Assembly: GCA_009617715.1 (NCBI GenBank)
Contig: VTFK01000074.1
Location: forward strand, 558,001-622,000
Length of the DNA stretch: 64,000 bases
From: Plectrocnemia conspersa
Taxonomy: Eukaryota; Arthropoda; Insecta; Trichoptera; Polycentropodidae
Direction of reading: 5' to 3'
Both the position numbers and the translations under genes were made by a program. This document shows, one piece after another, positions 25,481-38,113 of the stretch. Each line of letters opens with the position of its first letter. The first letter of the stretch is position 1. The notes beneath the pieces are model-generated. The model was not told the origin of the DNA, made no database searches, and was given only the letters and a program-made list of their open reading frames with translations.

Positions 25481-26830
25481 CGAATATAAAAAACGTTTTG
25501 TTCCTAACTAGTCGCATAAACGTAAAACAAAGCGGTTTACTAATTTCGATATTCGTGATACTTGATATTATATATATCTCACATATAGGCACTAAATTTC
25601 AGTACGAATAATCCAATCACCACTTTGCCAAACTTTATTTTGATTTTTATATTTAAATAGTTAAGCTTACATACATACATAGAAATAGAATACGTGTTAC
25701 TGGTTTTTTAATAATCATTTTTAAAATTATATTATTTTAATATATATATAATGAAAAAATAAAAACGTTAATGGTTAAAATTTTAAATAAAATCTAAAAA
25801 CTATAATTCCAATAATAGGAAAAACCTATAAGTACTAATTTAAATACATACAAAAAAACACAGCCTGAATTTGCATTCAATTTCTAATAAAAATCTAAAA
25901 CGTCTGCTTATCCTTAATGTATTTCCTTACAATTTGGAAATGCATCATCTTATTGCGAAACACAATCTAGATGCAACAATATCATTGCCGTCATTTAGCA
26001 AAATATTTTAAAAAACCTATAGCGCTTAAAAAATCTCTTTGAAATAAAGAATACATTCCTGTCTACGAGACCCTTTTTTTATTATATTCTCTGTTCAGGT
26101 TGTTTGATATTTTTTCAAAATAAATATAAAAATCTATTGTGGGAAACGTGGCAACGTAGGATATTCTTAAACAAAAACAAACTAACTAACCTAAAACAGA
26201 AAAGTACTAAATAAAATTATTTAGCAAAAAAAGGATTCAAGTGAATCTGTTCCTGTATAAAGTATGTTAACATGGAAGTGGGAAAGCGTCTCGCGAACAT
26301 AAAATACCTAAGAATACTTAAAGAGGGAATATTTTCTGAAAAAACACTATAGTTTTTTTTATGATTTATAGTAAATTTATTCGTATAGTTTACAAAATAA
26401 AATATCGAAAACTGTTATGGAACTTTTATTTAGTGAAATAATATGTTTTTGTATTTTATTTTAAAATGCTAGCGTAGTTTACTACGTAAACATTTTAAAC
26501 ACTACGAGGTGATGAATGCGTATAACTAAAAGATCTCAGGGCTTAAGCGGTGAATCATGGTCGATACAAACATTATGACCAAAGTCCCCACGCCACGAGT
26601 CACACTGTTTCTTCTTTATGCAGCGTTGCCGGATTTGTTAAGTCGAAGGTCGCGACAAAACAGTGTTGCCATGCAATAGTACTTTCAACGCAGATATGTC
26701 CTCGTTCGATCCATCAATGCGTTTGAAAGAGGGGGGGCATCTGTTTATTTAAACAATATACAATAAAACATTAGATTGTGAGCATATCTCGTTCCAGAAG
26801 CATGTTTGTAACTGAAATCATTCGTATTGT

Positions 26831-27126
26831 CAGGGCTGTGGAGTCGGAGTCGGAGTTGGAGTAGTGGTGTTTTGGCCGGAGTTGGAGTCGGAGTCGTGAA
26901 AAATGAGCGACTCCGACCATTTTTTCTATAAAATGCATTTTTTTAAATTATGAAATTTATGAAGTTTTATTTGCGTAATAATGAGTGTATAGCGTATGAA
27001 TATTAAACGTGTAGAAGAACATCAAAAATACCTGAAAAAATTAAACTTTTTTGAGTCGGAGTGGAGTCGTGTTGTTGGTAAATATCGGAATCGGAGTCAT
27101 GTTTTCTTAACGACTCCACAGCCCTG
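26831..27126. mobile_element. hAT MITE, CAGGGCTGTGGAGTCGG type, with target duplication
   Basis: A 296-bp element with inverted ends: CAGGGCTGTGGAGTCGG at the left and CGACTCCACAGCCCTG at the right. It is flanked by CGTATTGT (26823-26830) and CGTATTGC (27127-27134), an 8-bp target duplication with one mismatch, as expected for hAT insertion. Internal direct repeats of GGAGTCGGAGT extend the termini. It is non-coding, hence non-autonomous. Confidence 0.85.
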
Positions 27127-28187
27127 CGTATTGCAAAGAGAATTTCTCATGAGAAATAATTGAAACTCAAATGATTCGTTCTACAACACGAAAATATTCA
27201 TATAAAAATAAATAATAAAAAAAAATAATATATAGTTTTATTTCAATTTAATATAAAATTATTAAATTTAATCGTTCCTGGTGTGGGAATGAAAAAAGGA
27301 GAGGATCATTGTTATTTGTTGACTAGTGATGAGCAAAATTGAGAATTTTAAACAGGACGAAAAAAAAAATTTATAAAGAGGCTAAGAAATAATAAAACAA
27401 TATAGAAAGTTAATCATTTAGTTCAGCTAAGATAAGAAAATGCAAATTCAACGTATTTAAACATAAAAGCTTTTATATAATTATTTGCCTGTCAAAAGCC
27501 AGAATTTGTTTGAAATCTATGTAAATAATACAATACAAAATCCCGATACATAAATACAAAATGAAAATATTGTAAATTAAATGTAACAACAGTGCTATTA
27601 TAAACATATATTCTGCCAACAGCATATTCCGTCCAAATTTTGTGATCACCCAAATTAATCCAAAGCCCAGCACAACAATGTTGACAGAATGCGAAACATT
27701 CAACCAAGTGTTGCAATGTTTGTATCTAAAAATCTGTTTTTTTTTTAATCTTCAAATTTTCCCCGTCACCGTTAATTCCCACCCGTAAAACCTGTTTTTC
27801 CGTTGGCACATCTCTAATGTTGGCTTATTGAATTTATTTCTTGTGCAACTAAAAAGAAACCTATCAATGACATGCTTTTGTCTTCTTTTAAGAATTTCAC
27901 GGAAATGTTACATTGCATTGTTGTTAAACATGTCCATAGCTCGCAACCTTATTAAGCACCACCATGTTGACAACACTCGTTTATTAAGTTTAAATTTATT
28001 TAAAAAAATGCTCGGCTCGCGAAACCCTCGCAGATTAAATTATGTTACGCCATGTTTATAAAGTTAACTTTTAAGAAAAGTTTGCTGGAAATCTAATTAA
28101 AATTACAAGTGTCTTTATTTTGCTTTCAAACTAATAATTATTCATCAAGTTTCAAGAGAAAAACAATAATTATTATTAAAACATAGT

Positions 28188-28193
28188 TTTATT
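28188..28193 (-). other. Candidate poly(A) signal for POC1
   Basis: AATAAA on the minus strand, about 40 bases past the TGA stop of POC1. Confidence 0.45.
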
Positions 28194-28230
28194 TATAATT
28201 TTCAACGAGTTAACAAATAACATAACCAAT

Positions 28231-31200
28231 TCAAAATTGGTTGCAATGTTTATCTTCTAAAATAGAAAGTCTTTTATCCATAATGTGAAGTACTGTATGA
28301 ACGGCGGTGAGGTGACATACTACTGAAAACATGGGAGAATATGAATTTGACGGTACTTTTTCTAGATTTGAACTATCCGTCTTCTCTTCACAAGGATCGG
28401 GATTTTTCATAGGAGATTCTTTCTTGCTGGATTGAGGACAATTCTGAAACTCAGTCGAGGCGTTATCAGGTTTGGTGGAGAAAGAGCATTTCGTTTCTTC
28501 GAAAAACAATCCCTATACATTTAACATATTATAATTAACTATATTTAAAATAACATCATACAGTATTTTACAATTTTGTAGCATTAAAGATTTATATAAA
28601 AATAAAATACATTATATGAGCATCTTAAACGCTAACCTCATCATCTATATTACCGAATACCATAGATTTTCTCGCATCTACGACTCTCGATAACGTCTTG
28701 TCGGTAAGGATATCTTTAGGTTCGATTGCCGCTTCTAGATTTGATATGTTTTCTTTTGTGTCTGAAATGTTTTGAGCGTCCACAAAATTGGTTTTCCAAA
28801 TCATGATCTACATAAATAAAAAATATATTATTTTATCATTATTGAAAATTTAAGAATAATTTATACCTGTTTATCAGCTCCGCCGGATGCAAAATATTCA
28901 CCGTCTTTTGAAAATGTGACGGCCGATATCGCTCCACTGTGTCCCATCAATGTATACACCGGATGGCCTTCTAATAGATCTAAAATCTACAATTATAATT
29001 ATATAAATCATAGTCTGAAAAAAATCATAGCTTTATTTCTTAAAATACCTTCATAGTTTTATCTTGACTAGCAATCAATAAATAATTTCCAGTTGGATGA
29101 AATGATAGCTGAGTTATCGCATCGACATGTGCTCTATAAAATATCAATAAAAGTTTTTAAAAAAAATAATCATTAGAAATCGTATACATTTCAGATATCC
29201 ACCTGTAATGTTGTAGTAATTCATGTTTTCTAATATCATATAGTTTAATGGTGCCATTGGATAGACCGACTGCTAAATAGTTGTCGGACGGATGCCATGC
29301 CAAATATAATCCGTGTCCTTTGAGCTCTTGATATGTGTGTACGCAATGGACATCGTTTGAACTCCAAATTTTGATAGATCTGTCGTCTGAGCATGATGCT
29401 AATAATGTTCCATCTGAAGAGAACCTAGCGCAACGAACCCAATTTCTATGTCCAGTGTAAGATTGTAGAAACTTTTTCCGATGTACTGTCCATAGCTTTA
29501 TTGTTTTGTCATCTGAAGAACTCAAAATCTAAAAAAAATTATGAGCAATTGATATCATTTCTAAGACATAACTTTTCATTTATAAGTACATAATGTTGAT
29601 TTTGTTCCCTGTAAAATTTAACCAGAAACGTTACTAACAGTTGGTGAAAAAATTTGTATTTTTTTACTTATAATAGTATTTTATTTTATTACATATAAAT
29701 AGGAATAGAAAAGCAGCTATAAACCGGTAGATTTATTACCATTAGTAATTTCCTCCAAGATAAAAAATGTGTTTTTTTAATACTCTGCTATGTTAGTATT
29801 TTATTACAGATTTCCTGAGAACAAATGTCTGCAATTAATAGAGCAATTTGGCCTTCAAAGAGAAGCGTAATTTGTTCAAAATATTTTCAATTAGATTCAT
29901 TTTACACTAGCAATAAATGTTTAATAATGAAAAAACTACACAGAAACAATAAAAATTTAAATATTGATGACGTTTAAAATTCATTAAATTAATTCGAAAT
30001 CTAAAGATTTAGTAGAGCCTTTTTTTAAAAATATCCCGGAAAAATGGAAAGTTACAACTGTGACGGATAGAAAAATACTCCTGCATACGTTTTGTAGGCC
30101 ATAATCCCATATTTAAAATGACACAATCATTTTTTTCAGTTACCAACAATGTTATTGTATAGTGTTGTTATTGCTGTAATGCTGAAGATTGGTACAACTG
30201 GTCGATCTGTCACTCGCATGTCGGCAGTCCATTATCATTATCAAGGTGTTTTAGAGCCAACTTGTTTGGTTGGGCTTGTAACATTGTCAGATGTCAACAC
30301 AACGAGTCAAGCGTGCAATCCGCTGCCGCTCTGTCGTTATTCCCGTTTCGTTCGTCGCTCTAAATACCTTTGCATCCTACATACAATCAAAGTTTCGTTG
30401 AGAGTTATTCATGGGGTGTTTAATGTTCTAACCAACGCTCGCTCGCACTTAACCTGTCTAACAGTTTAGGTGCGAGTGAGATATTTTATAAAATATTACT
30501 AAAATAAATAACTTATTGCCCATTTATATTTAAAAATATTTTTTTTTTTTTTATTTACATAATGGACCTATATTTTAATTCTGATTGTCCTACATTTTTA
30601 TTTTGATCATTTGATATTTATTCTGACCCTGGATAATATAATTATGATCATTCATTATTTTAACTCGGATCGTCCTATATTTTTATTCTGACCAAATGCT
30701 ATTTTATTCTAACCATTTGATATTTATTCCGACCATTCCTAATTTTAACTCTGATCGTCCTATATTTTTATTCTCACCATATGCTATTTTTATTCTAACC
30801 ATTTGATATTTATTCTGACTCTGAATAATATTATTATGACCAGACTGTTAATAAAATTCTGACTGAGATTCTATTTTTATCCGACTCAAAGTTGATTTAA
30901 ATTTTTGCCGTTAATTTTTGTCCAATCATTTTATATTGATCTTGAAGATTGTCATGTTGGAAATTTTTATATTTGCGTATTTATTTGTTTCACAAACTAT
31001 TTTGCTAATTAGATGATCAATATAAAATAATCAATAGTCTGGGTACAATTTGAGGTCCACAACTTTTATCACCTGACGATTATTGAAATTTAAAAGGCAC
31101 ATAGTTCTCAAATCTGGAGCGGCAATACATATTTGAGATATTGTTTCTTCACTGACATTGTCGCTAATATTAAAATAAGATTTCTGATAGGCCTAATTTT

Positions 31201-34200
31201 AAAATCACTATCTTCTCTATCCTCATTGGAAAAGATAAAAATCAAATTAAAAATCTTCTCCATCACTATCAATAAAATAAATATCTTCGAAATCACTAGA
31301 TTCAGCCATGGCACATTTTTTTTAAATAATTTAAAATAAGATCTACAAAAAAATCAAAAATATAAATAATCAAAAAATGTAAACCTTTTTTACATTTTAC
31401 TTATAGATAAAATATTAGGTATTTGTATTGAGTAAAATGACTACGTATTCAATACTTTCACACCTGAGATAATAAAATTATGTACTTTTGTGTTAATTTT
31501 TAGGTTCTTCCAAATAACTGGAAGTAGTTAACTCATAAATACATGTTAAATAGTAGTTAACTTATAAATACATAAATAAATAGTATCGAAAAATTTGCAT
31601 CGCTTGAATAATTTATATTCAAATCAGTAAATCCATCAATATACTAGAAATATCCAACATGTTTTTTTGACATTTTTATTAACTCTTTTCACTGTGAATA
31701 AAAAAAAACTTCTCCAACGGTAGTTTGCATGAATCTAAAAATATACAATCCATTGTAACTAGGGATTCCAATCCCGGGATCCCGAACGATTTTCAATACC
31801 CGATGAGTCCCGGGATTATAAAACATAATCCCGAATTTTTCGGATTGGTTGATTTATCAAGCACAATCGAATTATTATTGACAACATCGTTATATTTCGT
31901 GCACAAACTTGCGCGAGTTGCACGTGTCATCTGTGAATCTTTGAGGCTGTGAGTCTGAACGTGCTTTTTCAGCAGCAGGCTGCTTAGGAACCAAAATCAG
32001 ATCAAGGCTAAATGATAAAACACTTGATGCTTTGATGTTACTTCGTGAGTTTTATTCAAAATAATGTTTTCAATTAATTGTGTCTATGAATGTACATAGG
32101 TATGTGCATACATTGTCAAAAGTTCATTTTTTTCTTCTCAAATAAATATATAAGACCTTCCTTTTTTTATTTTTATTATATTATTTTCTATTTTAAGTCC
32201 AAGACTAAAATTATACGTACTTTATACATTGTACGTTATAAAAAACAGATGTAAAAATATATTGTATTATTCATTTTAAATTATTTTTATCGATAAAATA
32301 ACATGAAAATTATCCCGGGACTGGTCCCGGGATCGACTAATTGCAATACCGAAATCCCGGGAGCAAAATTTTGGCCCGGGATTGGAATCCCTAATTGTAA
32401 CGAAATAGTTCTTTATTCTGAAAAAAATAATATGGATCAATGAATGAATTGAATTTTAGTTCAGGTATATTTTATTGATAGATGCAAATAAATGGTTCTT
32501 AAAAGAACGGAATCTTATGAAAGAGCAATTTTTATTAATGTAAAATTGCATCATATTAATTTGACGGAATATTAATTTGTTGGAAAATAAAATTAAAAAT
32601 TGTAAAACGATGCAAGCCGATTTTACGAATGTGGGATATTTTCCTTTTATATTTTTTATTGACTGGCCAATTTGTGTCCTTCTCCTCTGAAAAAATGTGA
32701 AATGACGGCCCTGATTATAAACCAGAATTTCTCATGTTATCCCTCGAAGAAAATGTAAAAAAAAGTCGCAAATCTATCCCAAAAATACTTTTTAAAATAT
32801 GTTGTTTCAGTGAAATCATATCAGAATATATTTTTACCGGTAGATATATATTTTTAGTGAAAATATAATTTATCTGGCATGTGCTAATATAATTATATGA
32901 TTTCAACTTTTACACACTTATCTTTATTTATTTACATGCGGTGCATAAACGTTACAGTGAATGTAAATTTTTCAGTAAAGTTATATTTTCACTAGTGAAG
33001 TCCAAATATATTTTCACCAGTACATACATATTTCTACTAGCAATAATATAATTTAACTGAAGCGCTACTGAAATTATATGCTGCTCTAAACTGTCTATAT
33101 AGCTCAATTTGACAATTTGCTATAAAATATTTCGAGCTTTTTTTTCATTGTTTTGCTCAATTTTTGGGATGTTATTAAAAAAAATCAAATCAAAAGCGAA
33201 TGCAAGATCCAATTATGAGTTTCACAGAAACAGTAACTGATTTGAATTTTTCATGCAAAATTTATGATTTATGCAAAAATTTTATTAAAATATCAAAAAT
33301 AAAATGAGCAGATTATAAAATATACGTTGAAAAGAATTAGGCGATGTAGAAAGATGCCAGGAAAAGTATTAATTGATGCAGAACTTTCAATAGAAAATAA
33401 AATGATACATGTCATGAAAAAGTACTTGACCAATTGCAACGAGAAATATCAACACAATTTTCAAGACCTAAATAAAAGGTTTTTTCTAAAATAGATTAAA
33501 ATAAGGTATAAGGTACGGGAAAATTGCACAAGTTTTGCGAATTTGTAGATTTTTTTATAGAAGTCGATGACTGTAAAATGCTGCTTACTACTCGCTAAGA
33601 AGTATTAACGAAAACCCATTTGAATCTTCTTATTTTTATTGTGTCATATGCAGATGATGTATTTACAAATCTTCCCATTTCACTGCAGATTCTTTAAACT
33701 GTTGCAGTTAAAGCCTATTTTGATATATTTGCCCCAATGAAACAATGTAATATTACTCTTCTTAGCATTGAAAAATAAACATTAGAAAAAAATATTCATC
33801 AAAATCAGGAAAAATGAATCATTAATAAACTATTTTAGCTACAGTTCTGTCTCTGGATAAAAATAGTATTTTTTGATAAGATATTTATTTGAAGTGTTTA
33901 AAACTCGTCGAATCGGTCAAGAAGTAAGAAAAAGTGTGGTGTATAATTGCCTTACTCTCTCTCCACACGGCGAGAAGTCCACAGATCGAACGGTCTGCGA
34001 ATGGGCTCTGAACTCTCCAGTCTCTCCTTTAACAGTGGGCACCCACAGTCTAACGGTGCGGTCCCTCGAGCTGGTGGCCACCAGCTTGCCCGAAGGAGCG
34101 AACGACGCGTCGGTGACGGCGTCTTTGTGACCTTGGAACCTGTAACACCTGGCAGTCGACTGGAAGTTCCATAGCATGAGCGAATGGTCCGCAGAGGCGG

Positions 34201-34321
34201 AAGCCAACTTCTGACCGCACGGGGCGAAGGCGAGGGCTGAGACGGCGCCGCGGTGCCCTCGAAAGTGGCGCTCCAGCGACGGGTCCGACCCCGAATCGCA
34301 ATCCATCAAGTCGGATCCCAT
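28231..34321 (-). CDS. Poc1: POC1 centriolar WD40 protein
   Basis: Predicted 449-aa protein. Coding exons in order: 34321-33956, 29528-29203, 29133-29049, 28986-28867, 28807-28637, 28512-28231. All junctions are GT-AG with phase kept, and an in-frame TAA lies just upstream of the ATG. Seven WD40 repeats fill residues ~15-300, beginning [78 protein letters not shown] and [13 protein letters not shown]. The last ~35 residues ([20 protein letters not shown]) match the short C-terminal coiled-coil POC1 motif, which separates POC1 from other WD40 proteins. POC1 is a core centriole and basal-body protein needed for centriole stability and length. The first exon is strikingly GC-rich; intron 1 is 4.4 kb and repeat-filled, while the other introns are much shorter, about 60-120 bp apart from one of 69 bp and one of 124 bp. 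Confidence 0.93.
30255..30900. mobile_element. GGTCAG/CTGACC element, copy 2 (POC1 intron 1)
   Basis: The core (about 30270-30500) matches copy 1, including TTCGTTCGTCGCTC and the hairpin CTCGCTCGCAC (30438-30448) / GTGCGAGTGAG (30470-30480). It is followed by many spaced units of TATTTATTCTGACC and TATTTTTATTCTGACC up to about 30870. The GGTCAG-bearing left flank is missing or unrecognisable, so this copy appears truncated on the left. Confidence 0.65.
31760..32393. mobile_element. hAT non-autonomous element, TAGGGATTCCAATCCCGGG type
   Basis: A 634-bp element inside POC1 intron 1. The left end is TAGGGATTCCAATCCCGGG; the right end is the exact inverse. The perfect 8-bp target duplication ATTGTAAC flanks it (31752-31759 and 32394-32401). 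Subterminal CCCGGGAT motifs recur at both sides. The interior shows no transposase; the 75-codon frame at the left end only reads through terminal repeats. Confidence 0.92.
32690..33090 (-). repeat. TTCACTAGTGAA repeat family, copy B
   Basis: The most complete copy, about 400 bp, in POC1 intron 1. Read on the minus strand it starts TTTAGAGCAGCATAT, has TTCACTAGTGAA (32988-32999), then spaced motifs such as CTGGTGAAAAT, TTTCACTGAAA and ACCGGTAAAAAT, and ends near TTTATAATCAGGGCCGTC. It has no reading frame. The many short GTGAAA/TTTCAC inversions suggest a hairpin-rich transcript or DNA strand. Confidence 0.7.
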
Positions 34322-34714
34322 CGACCGTTAATACTTCGACACCCGCCACTATTTGGATTCGAGGAGTGTGCACGTAACGCCGCGATTTGCGACCATCAAA
34401 AAAATATATAATAAATAAAAATATTATATTTAAATTCACTTTTTAAAAAGCACACAAACAAATACACATTCTCCATCAATATTTTTTATTTATTATAAAA
34501 TATGTTTTGAAAAAATGTACCATTGATCTAAATCAGTGATTCTTAAAATGAGCAATGGAGCCTTCGTGTAATTAGGGGCGGTATATGTAAATATATGATG
34601 GTGGAAGCAAAAAAAGCAGTGGAAAAATTCCAAATTTTTATTTGGAGTGTCAACAAGCCTTTATTATTTTTATATGCAAAAAAAAATTGTAAATAATGTG
34701 GGTTTTTGCTAATA

Positions 34715-35205
34715 CAGTAACACCCCGCTTAACGCTTTTTCAGTTTAACGCTGTTTTATTTGAATAGGGTATCCCCGAAAATCGCACACCGCGTGGGATT
34801 CCCCGATATCCAAAGCGTAACTCAGAAGTGTAGTATGCCGATCGCCGCTGATAAAAGTGCATCGTACATTTACATATAACCCATAAATTATTAATTATTT
34901 AACATTTTTGCCGTTATTGTAAGTATAAATAGATGAAATACAGTAAATAATTTAGTGATAGGTTTTCAGATTTATTACGGGTGATAATAAAAAACGAAAA
35001 TAAAGCGACAAGAAAGAGCATTTCGCTGGACACTAAAATGCAAGTGCTTAAACGATTAGATACTGATGAACGTTATAGAATTTATCTAACTTAGAAACAG
35101 GCATTTCAGTCAAAATGGTTTTCCTGCCACCTAATACAACCGACAACTGCCTTGATCAAACCGATGGATTAGGGTGTTATATCAAATTTCAATGTATATT
35201 ATTTG
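34715..35205 (+). mobile_element. pogo/Tigger-type transposon relic
   Basis: CAGTAACACCCCGCTTAACGC at its left edge, preceded by TA, fits a Tigger terminal repeat and TA target. Broken frames then give KSISLDTKMQVLKRLDTDER (about 35010-35070), the start of the N-terminal helix-turn-helix of Tigger transposases. Soon after comes VKMVFLPPNTTDNC at 35112-35153, from the DDE domain, normally several hundred bases further on. The middle is therefore deleted, and stops interrupt the rest. The right end is not defined. Confidence 0.7.
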
Positions 35206-35462
35206 CGGAAATTTCAAAGCCGCTGGAATTAAAAAAACTCGTTCTCTGGTTTAGCAAATGCATTGAGGTATATTGCTATTGTTATAAAATATTTAAAGGG
35301 GTGTGTAATCAGTCTCATAATAAAGCTTTTGATTAATAATTAATAAATCGTGAAGGGAATATTTGAATTGACTATATAAATATATAATTCATAAGGATTG
35401 ATAATATACATTATGAAATTGATTAAAAACAAACCTTTATCAATTGCACAAAATTTTAGTTT

Positions 35463-35870
35463 TGAACAATGAGCGAGGTGGCCGGCGACCTTCCGCTTAA
35501 GGCCAAAAGGTGTCGCGTCGAGGCTCGCGGCGGAGCACGCGGAGTCCGCGCGCCCGCCGCCGAAGCCGCTTCTAGACAGGTCGGTGCCGTTTTTGATATT
35601 TTCCGAAACTCGACATGTTTCGTATCCGCTATTCAAATTTCAATTCGATCGTCTTCCTTCGGTTGACACCCCTCGCACATGGCAATGTTTCCGTCTGCTC
35701 AGCTCTTCCGCGAAAAACGGCCGTGATCCATCCAAAACCAGCTGGCCGTATTTTACGCCTTTCGATTGCGGTTGTTTCGAACGTAATTTAAAATTCATCG
35801 ATTTTACGCCCCGCGCATCTGATGCAATTGTAACGTACTTATTGGCTCTTAAAACCGTTTAGCTTCTACA
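35463..35870. promoter_or_regulatory. CpG-rich island with a possible short first exon
   Basis: This is the only GC/CpG-rich patch between POC1 and exportin-5. On the + strand 35469-35579 encodes 37 codons (starts MSEVAGDLPLKAKRCRVEA, Ala/Arg-rich) ending at a donor-like CAG|GTCGGT. If this were an upstream exon joined to the acceptor at 40538, the frame would stop two codons later, before the exportin-5 ATG, making it a 38-codon upstream ORF. No other partner exon is visible. Promoter or 5' UTR function for exportin-5 is inference. Confidence 0.35.
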
Positions 35871-38005
35871 TTTTCGGCCATGAACATATTCATTTATTCC
35901 AAACAAAATAACTTAATTTTGTTTCAACTACTAATACAATATTTCGACAATGTCACTTTTATGCATATATTTGTTTTGATATCAATACTCGAAATAGATT
36001 ACATATTAGAACAAAACAATGAATGACCCAATTCTTTTCTATTTAAAATAATAATATTTATATGTAGTATTTGAACATGTGGCATTATGAAATGTTAATT
36101 AATTATCTCACATTTTTATACTAATGTAGTTTTTAAAAATTTCTAAGTCAAATTCATATCTGATATAGAGTGTGTAAAATTATAAAATTAAAATAAATAT
36201 TGCTGTTTGATTCTAGTAAATTGTCCTAAACTTTCGTCAGCTCAACATACTCCCCACCACTAAACTATCAAACTCTTACTTGTACAGTGATAGTATTGTT
36301 TTAGATGTTTCTTAATATGTTACAGTGTCATTTTTTTGTGCTTTGAATATTAAATTACTCCAAAATAAAATTCTAATTGAAACGTTCAAATTATATTACA
36401 CATTGAGTAAATGTGCAGATGACTGATTTGAAAGATATTCAATGTTGTTTCCTAGAATCAATAATCATTTCATCATTCCTGAAACAAATCGTATTATTTG
36501 TATATTGCTACATAGTTGAAAAGTCAGATAAAAGAATGTAGACACTGGCGAAGTATATACATTTTTCGCAAAAGCATTTTCAATAATAAGGAATTCAGTT
36601 GATATTTGCTTTCTGAAATTTAGGTCCAAAAATCTAAGTAATTTTGGGAATAAAATGTATTTTTTTTATTTTTGCCAACCCTAATTCGGATGACAAAATT
36701 ACTTATTTTTATGCAAAAATAGCATAATCTGTGATATACTTTGATTTTACTGCTGAACATCGATCAGATTAACGACGATTTATCTAGTTAAAATGTATTT
36801 TTGTTTAAAAGTACATTAATCCGTTTTGATCAAGTTGCCGCAAGTTCATTTTTAAATACAACATCCAAAAAGTGTACAAATATATATTGCCAAATTAACA
36901 AAGTCATTGTAAATTCTCTATAATTTTTTATTATTTATTACTTCTATTTTTATATTTAATATTTTTAATTTTGTAAATTATTCACAACTTGACTTTGTTA
37001 TAAATGCGCTTTGCATCATTAAATGGTTATTACCTTTACCAGTGAGCATGACAAGTGCGGGTGTATCGTAAATTTTAAATTTGACTTTTTGATCAAAAGA
37101 TCTTTTCGGAATTATATTTACTAATCCTGGGATTCATAGTTATCGTAAAAAGTCTGGTTTCCAGGATTAGATACCATATCAATAAGTAATAATATTAAAA
37201 TATTTAATCTTTTTTCCATTAGCCATGTTTAATTGTAATAATAACCGATTTTTCTAATTTTTGAGAATTGTAGCAGATCTGCTTATAAATTGATAAATGA
37301 TTGATTCGAAATGTATTTTTGTTAACCATTTCTGATACATAATAAAAATAAATACAACTTTATATTAAAAGAGTTTTATAAATAATCCTCTTAACATTAG
37401 CAATTTTATTATTAGCATAATCTTTTGATTCTTCTATTAAAAATCAGTAAAGTTAGTAACAGACAATATAAATAAATCGATTGGCTACTGACATTCTTCT
37501 GCTATTTTTGGCTCGACTGTTTCATTGCCTGTTCATTGGATGTGCTGATATTTTTATCTTAATATCATCATTGCTTGAAAAAATACAGTAGTACCAATAA
37601 ATGGTTTATTCATATTTAGAATGTCTTCGCCCAAATTAACTACGATGCTATTGTTTCACCATAATCAAGCAAAAAAATGAATATGAAAGCTTAGCTTTTC
37701 ATCACTCTTATCTAATTCATAGCTGCTATCTTTATTCTCACAATTGGTCATGTTTCATTAACCTGTTAACTGCGTTTAGATGTAAATACACGTCATTCCA
37801 AAACTTGATTTCGATGCGGTTGGTGGGTATACTTGTCAAGTAAAATAAAAATTATCATTACTACAAAAACTTCAAATTTAGTAATATGTTCCCTTTATAT
37901 TTTCAATAAAACTGCTATGTATTTTATAAAAAAAAGTGAGGGTTTTTTAAAATTATATTTAGCAGTCAAAATCAAAAGCATTAAAATCGTGCTGTCACTG
38001 TTGCG

Positions 38006-38090
38006 ATTTTATTGCTTTTAATGTGAATTTTTGACTTCTGAGAAGTGATAATTGTTTTTGCACCCCTATTGACCAAAATTCGGTTTGAAT
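38006..38090 (-). repeat. Dispersed repeat R, copy 2
   Basis: Reverse complement matches 4096-4180 over about 85 bp, sharing GACTTCTGAGAAG and ATTTTATTGCTTTTA on the + strand. It lies 23 bases left of the mariner element. Confidence 0.6.
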
Positions 38091-38113
38091 ATATCTTGAC
38101 TATTGCTCTTATA

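Larger units (their letters stand above)
25323..28230. other. Intergenic region between ADD-domain gene and POC1
   Basis: Upstream of the ADD-domain gene and downstream of POC1 (both on the minus strand). It contains an hAT MITE at 26831-27126. Minus-strand frames around 27473-27716 are open but overlap in two phases and show no known domain. The rest is AT-rich with no feature I can support. Confidence 0.5.

Noticed and set aside
27473..27716. Hydrophobic minus-strand frame that could be a small membrane protein
   Set aside because: A second overlapping frame is equally open, hydrophobicity follows from AT-rich codons, and no start context or family match is seen.
31108..31314. Minus-strand frame beginning near an ATG with acidic residues ([18 protein letters not shown] in another phase)
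   Set aside because: Looks like the start of a decayed transposon protein, but frames are broken and no diagnostic motif follows.
34050..34439. Arg-rich minus-strand frame over the first POC1 exon
   Set aside because: Out-of-phase shadow of the GC-rich POC1 exon.
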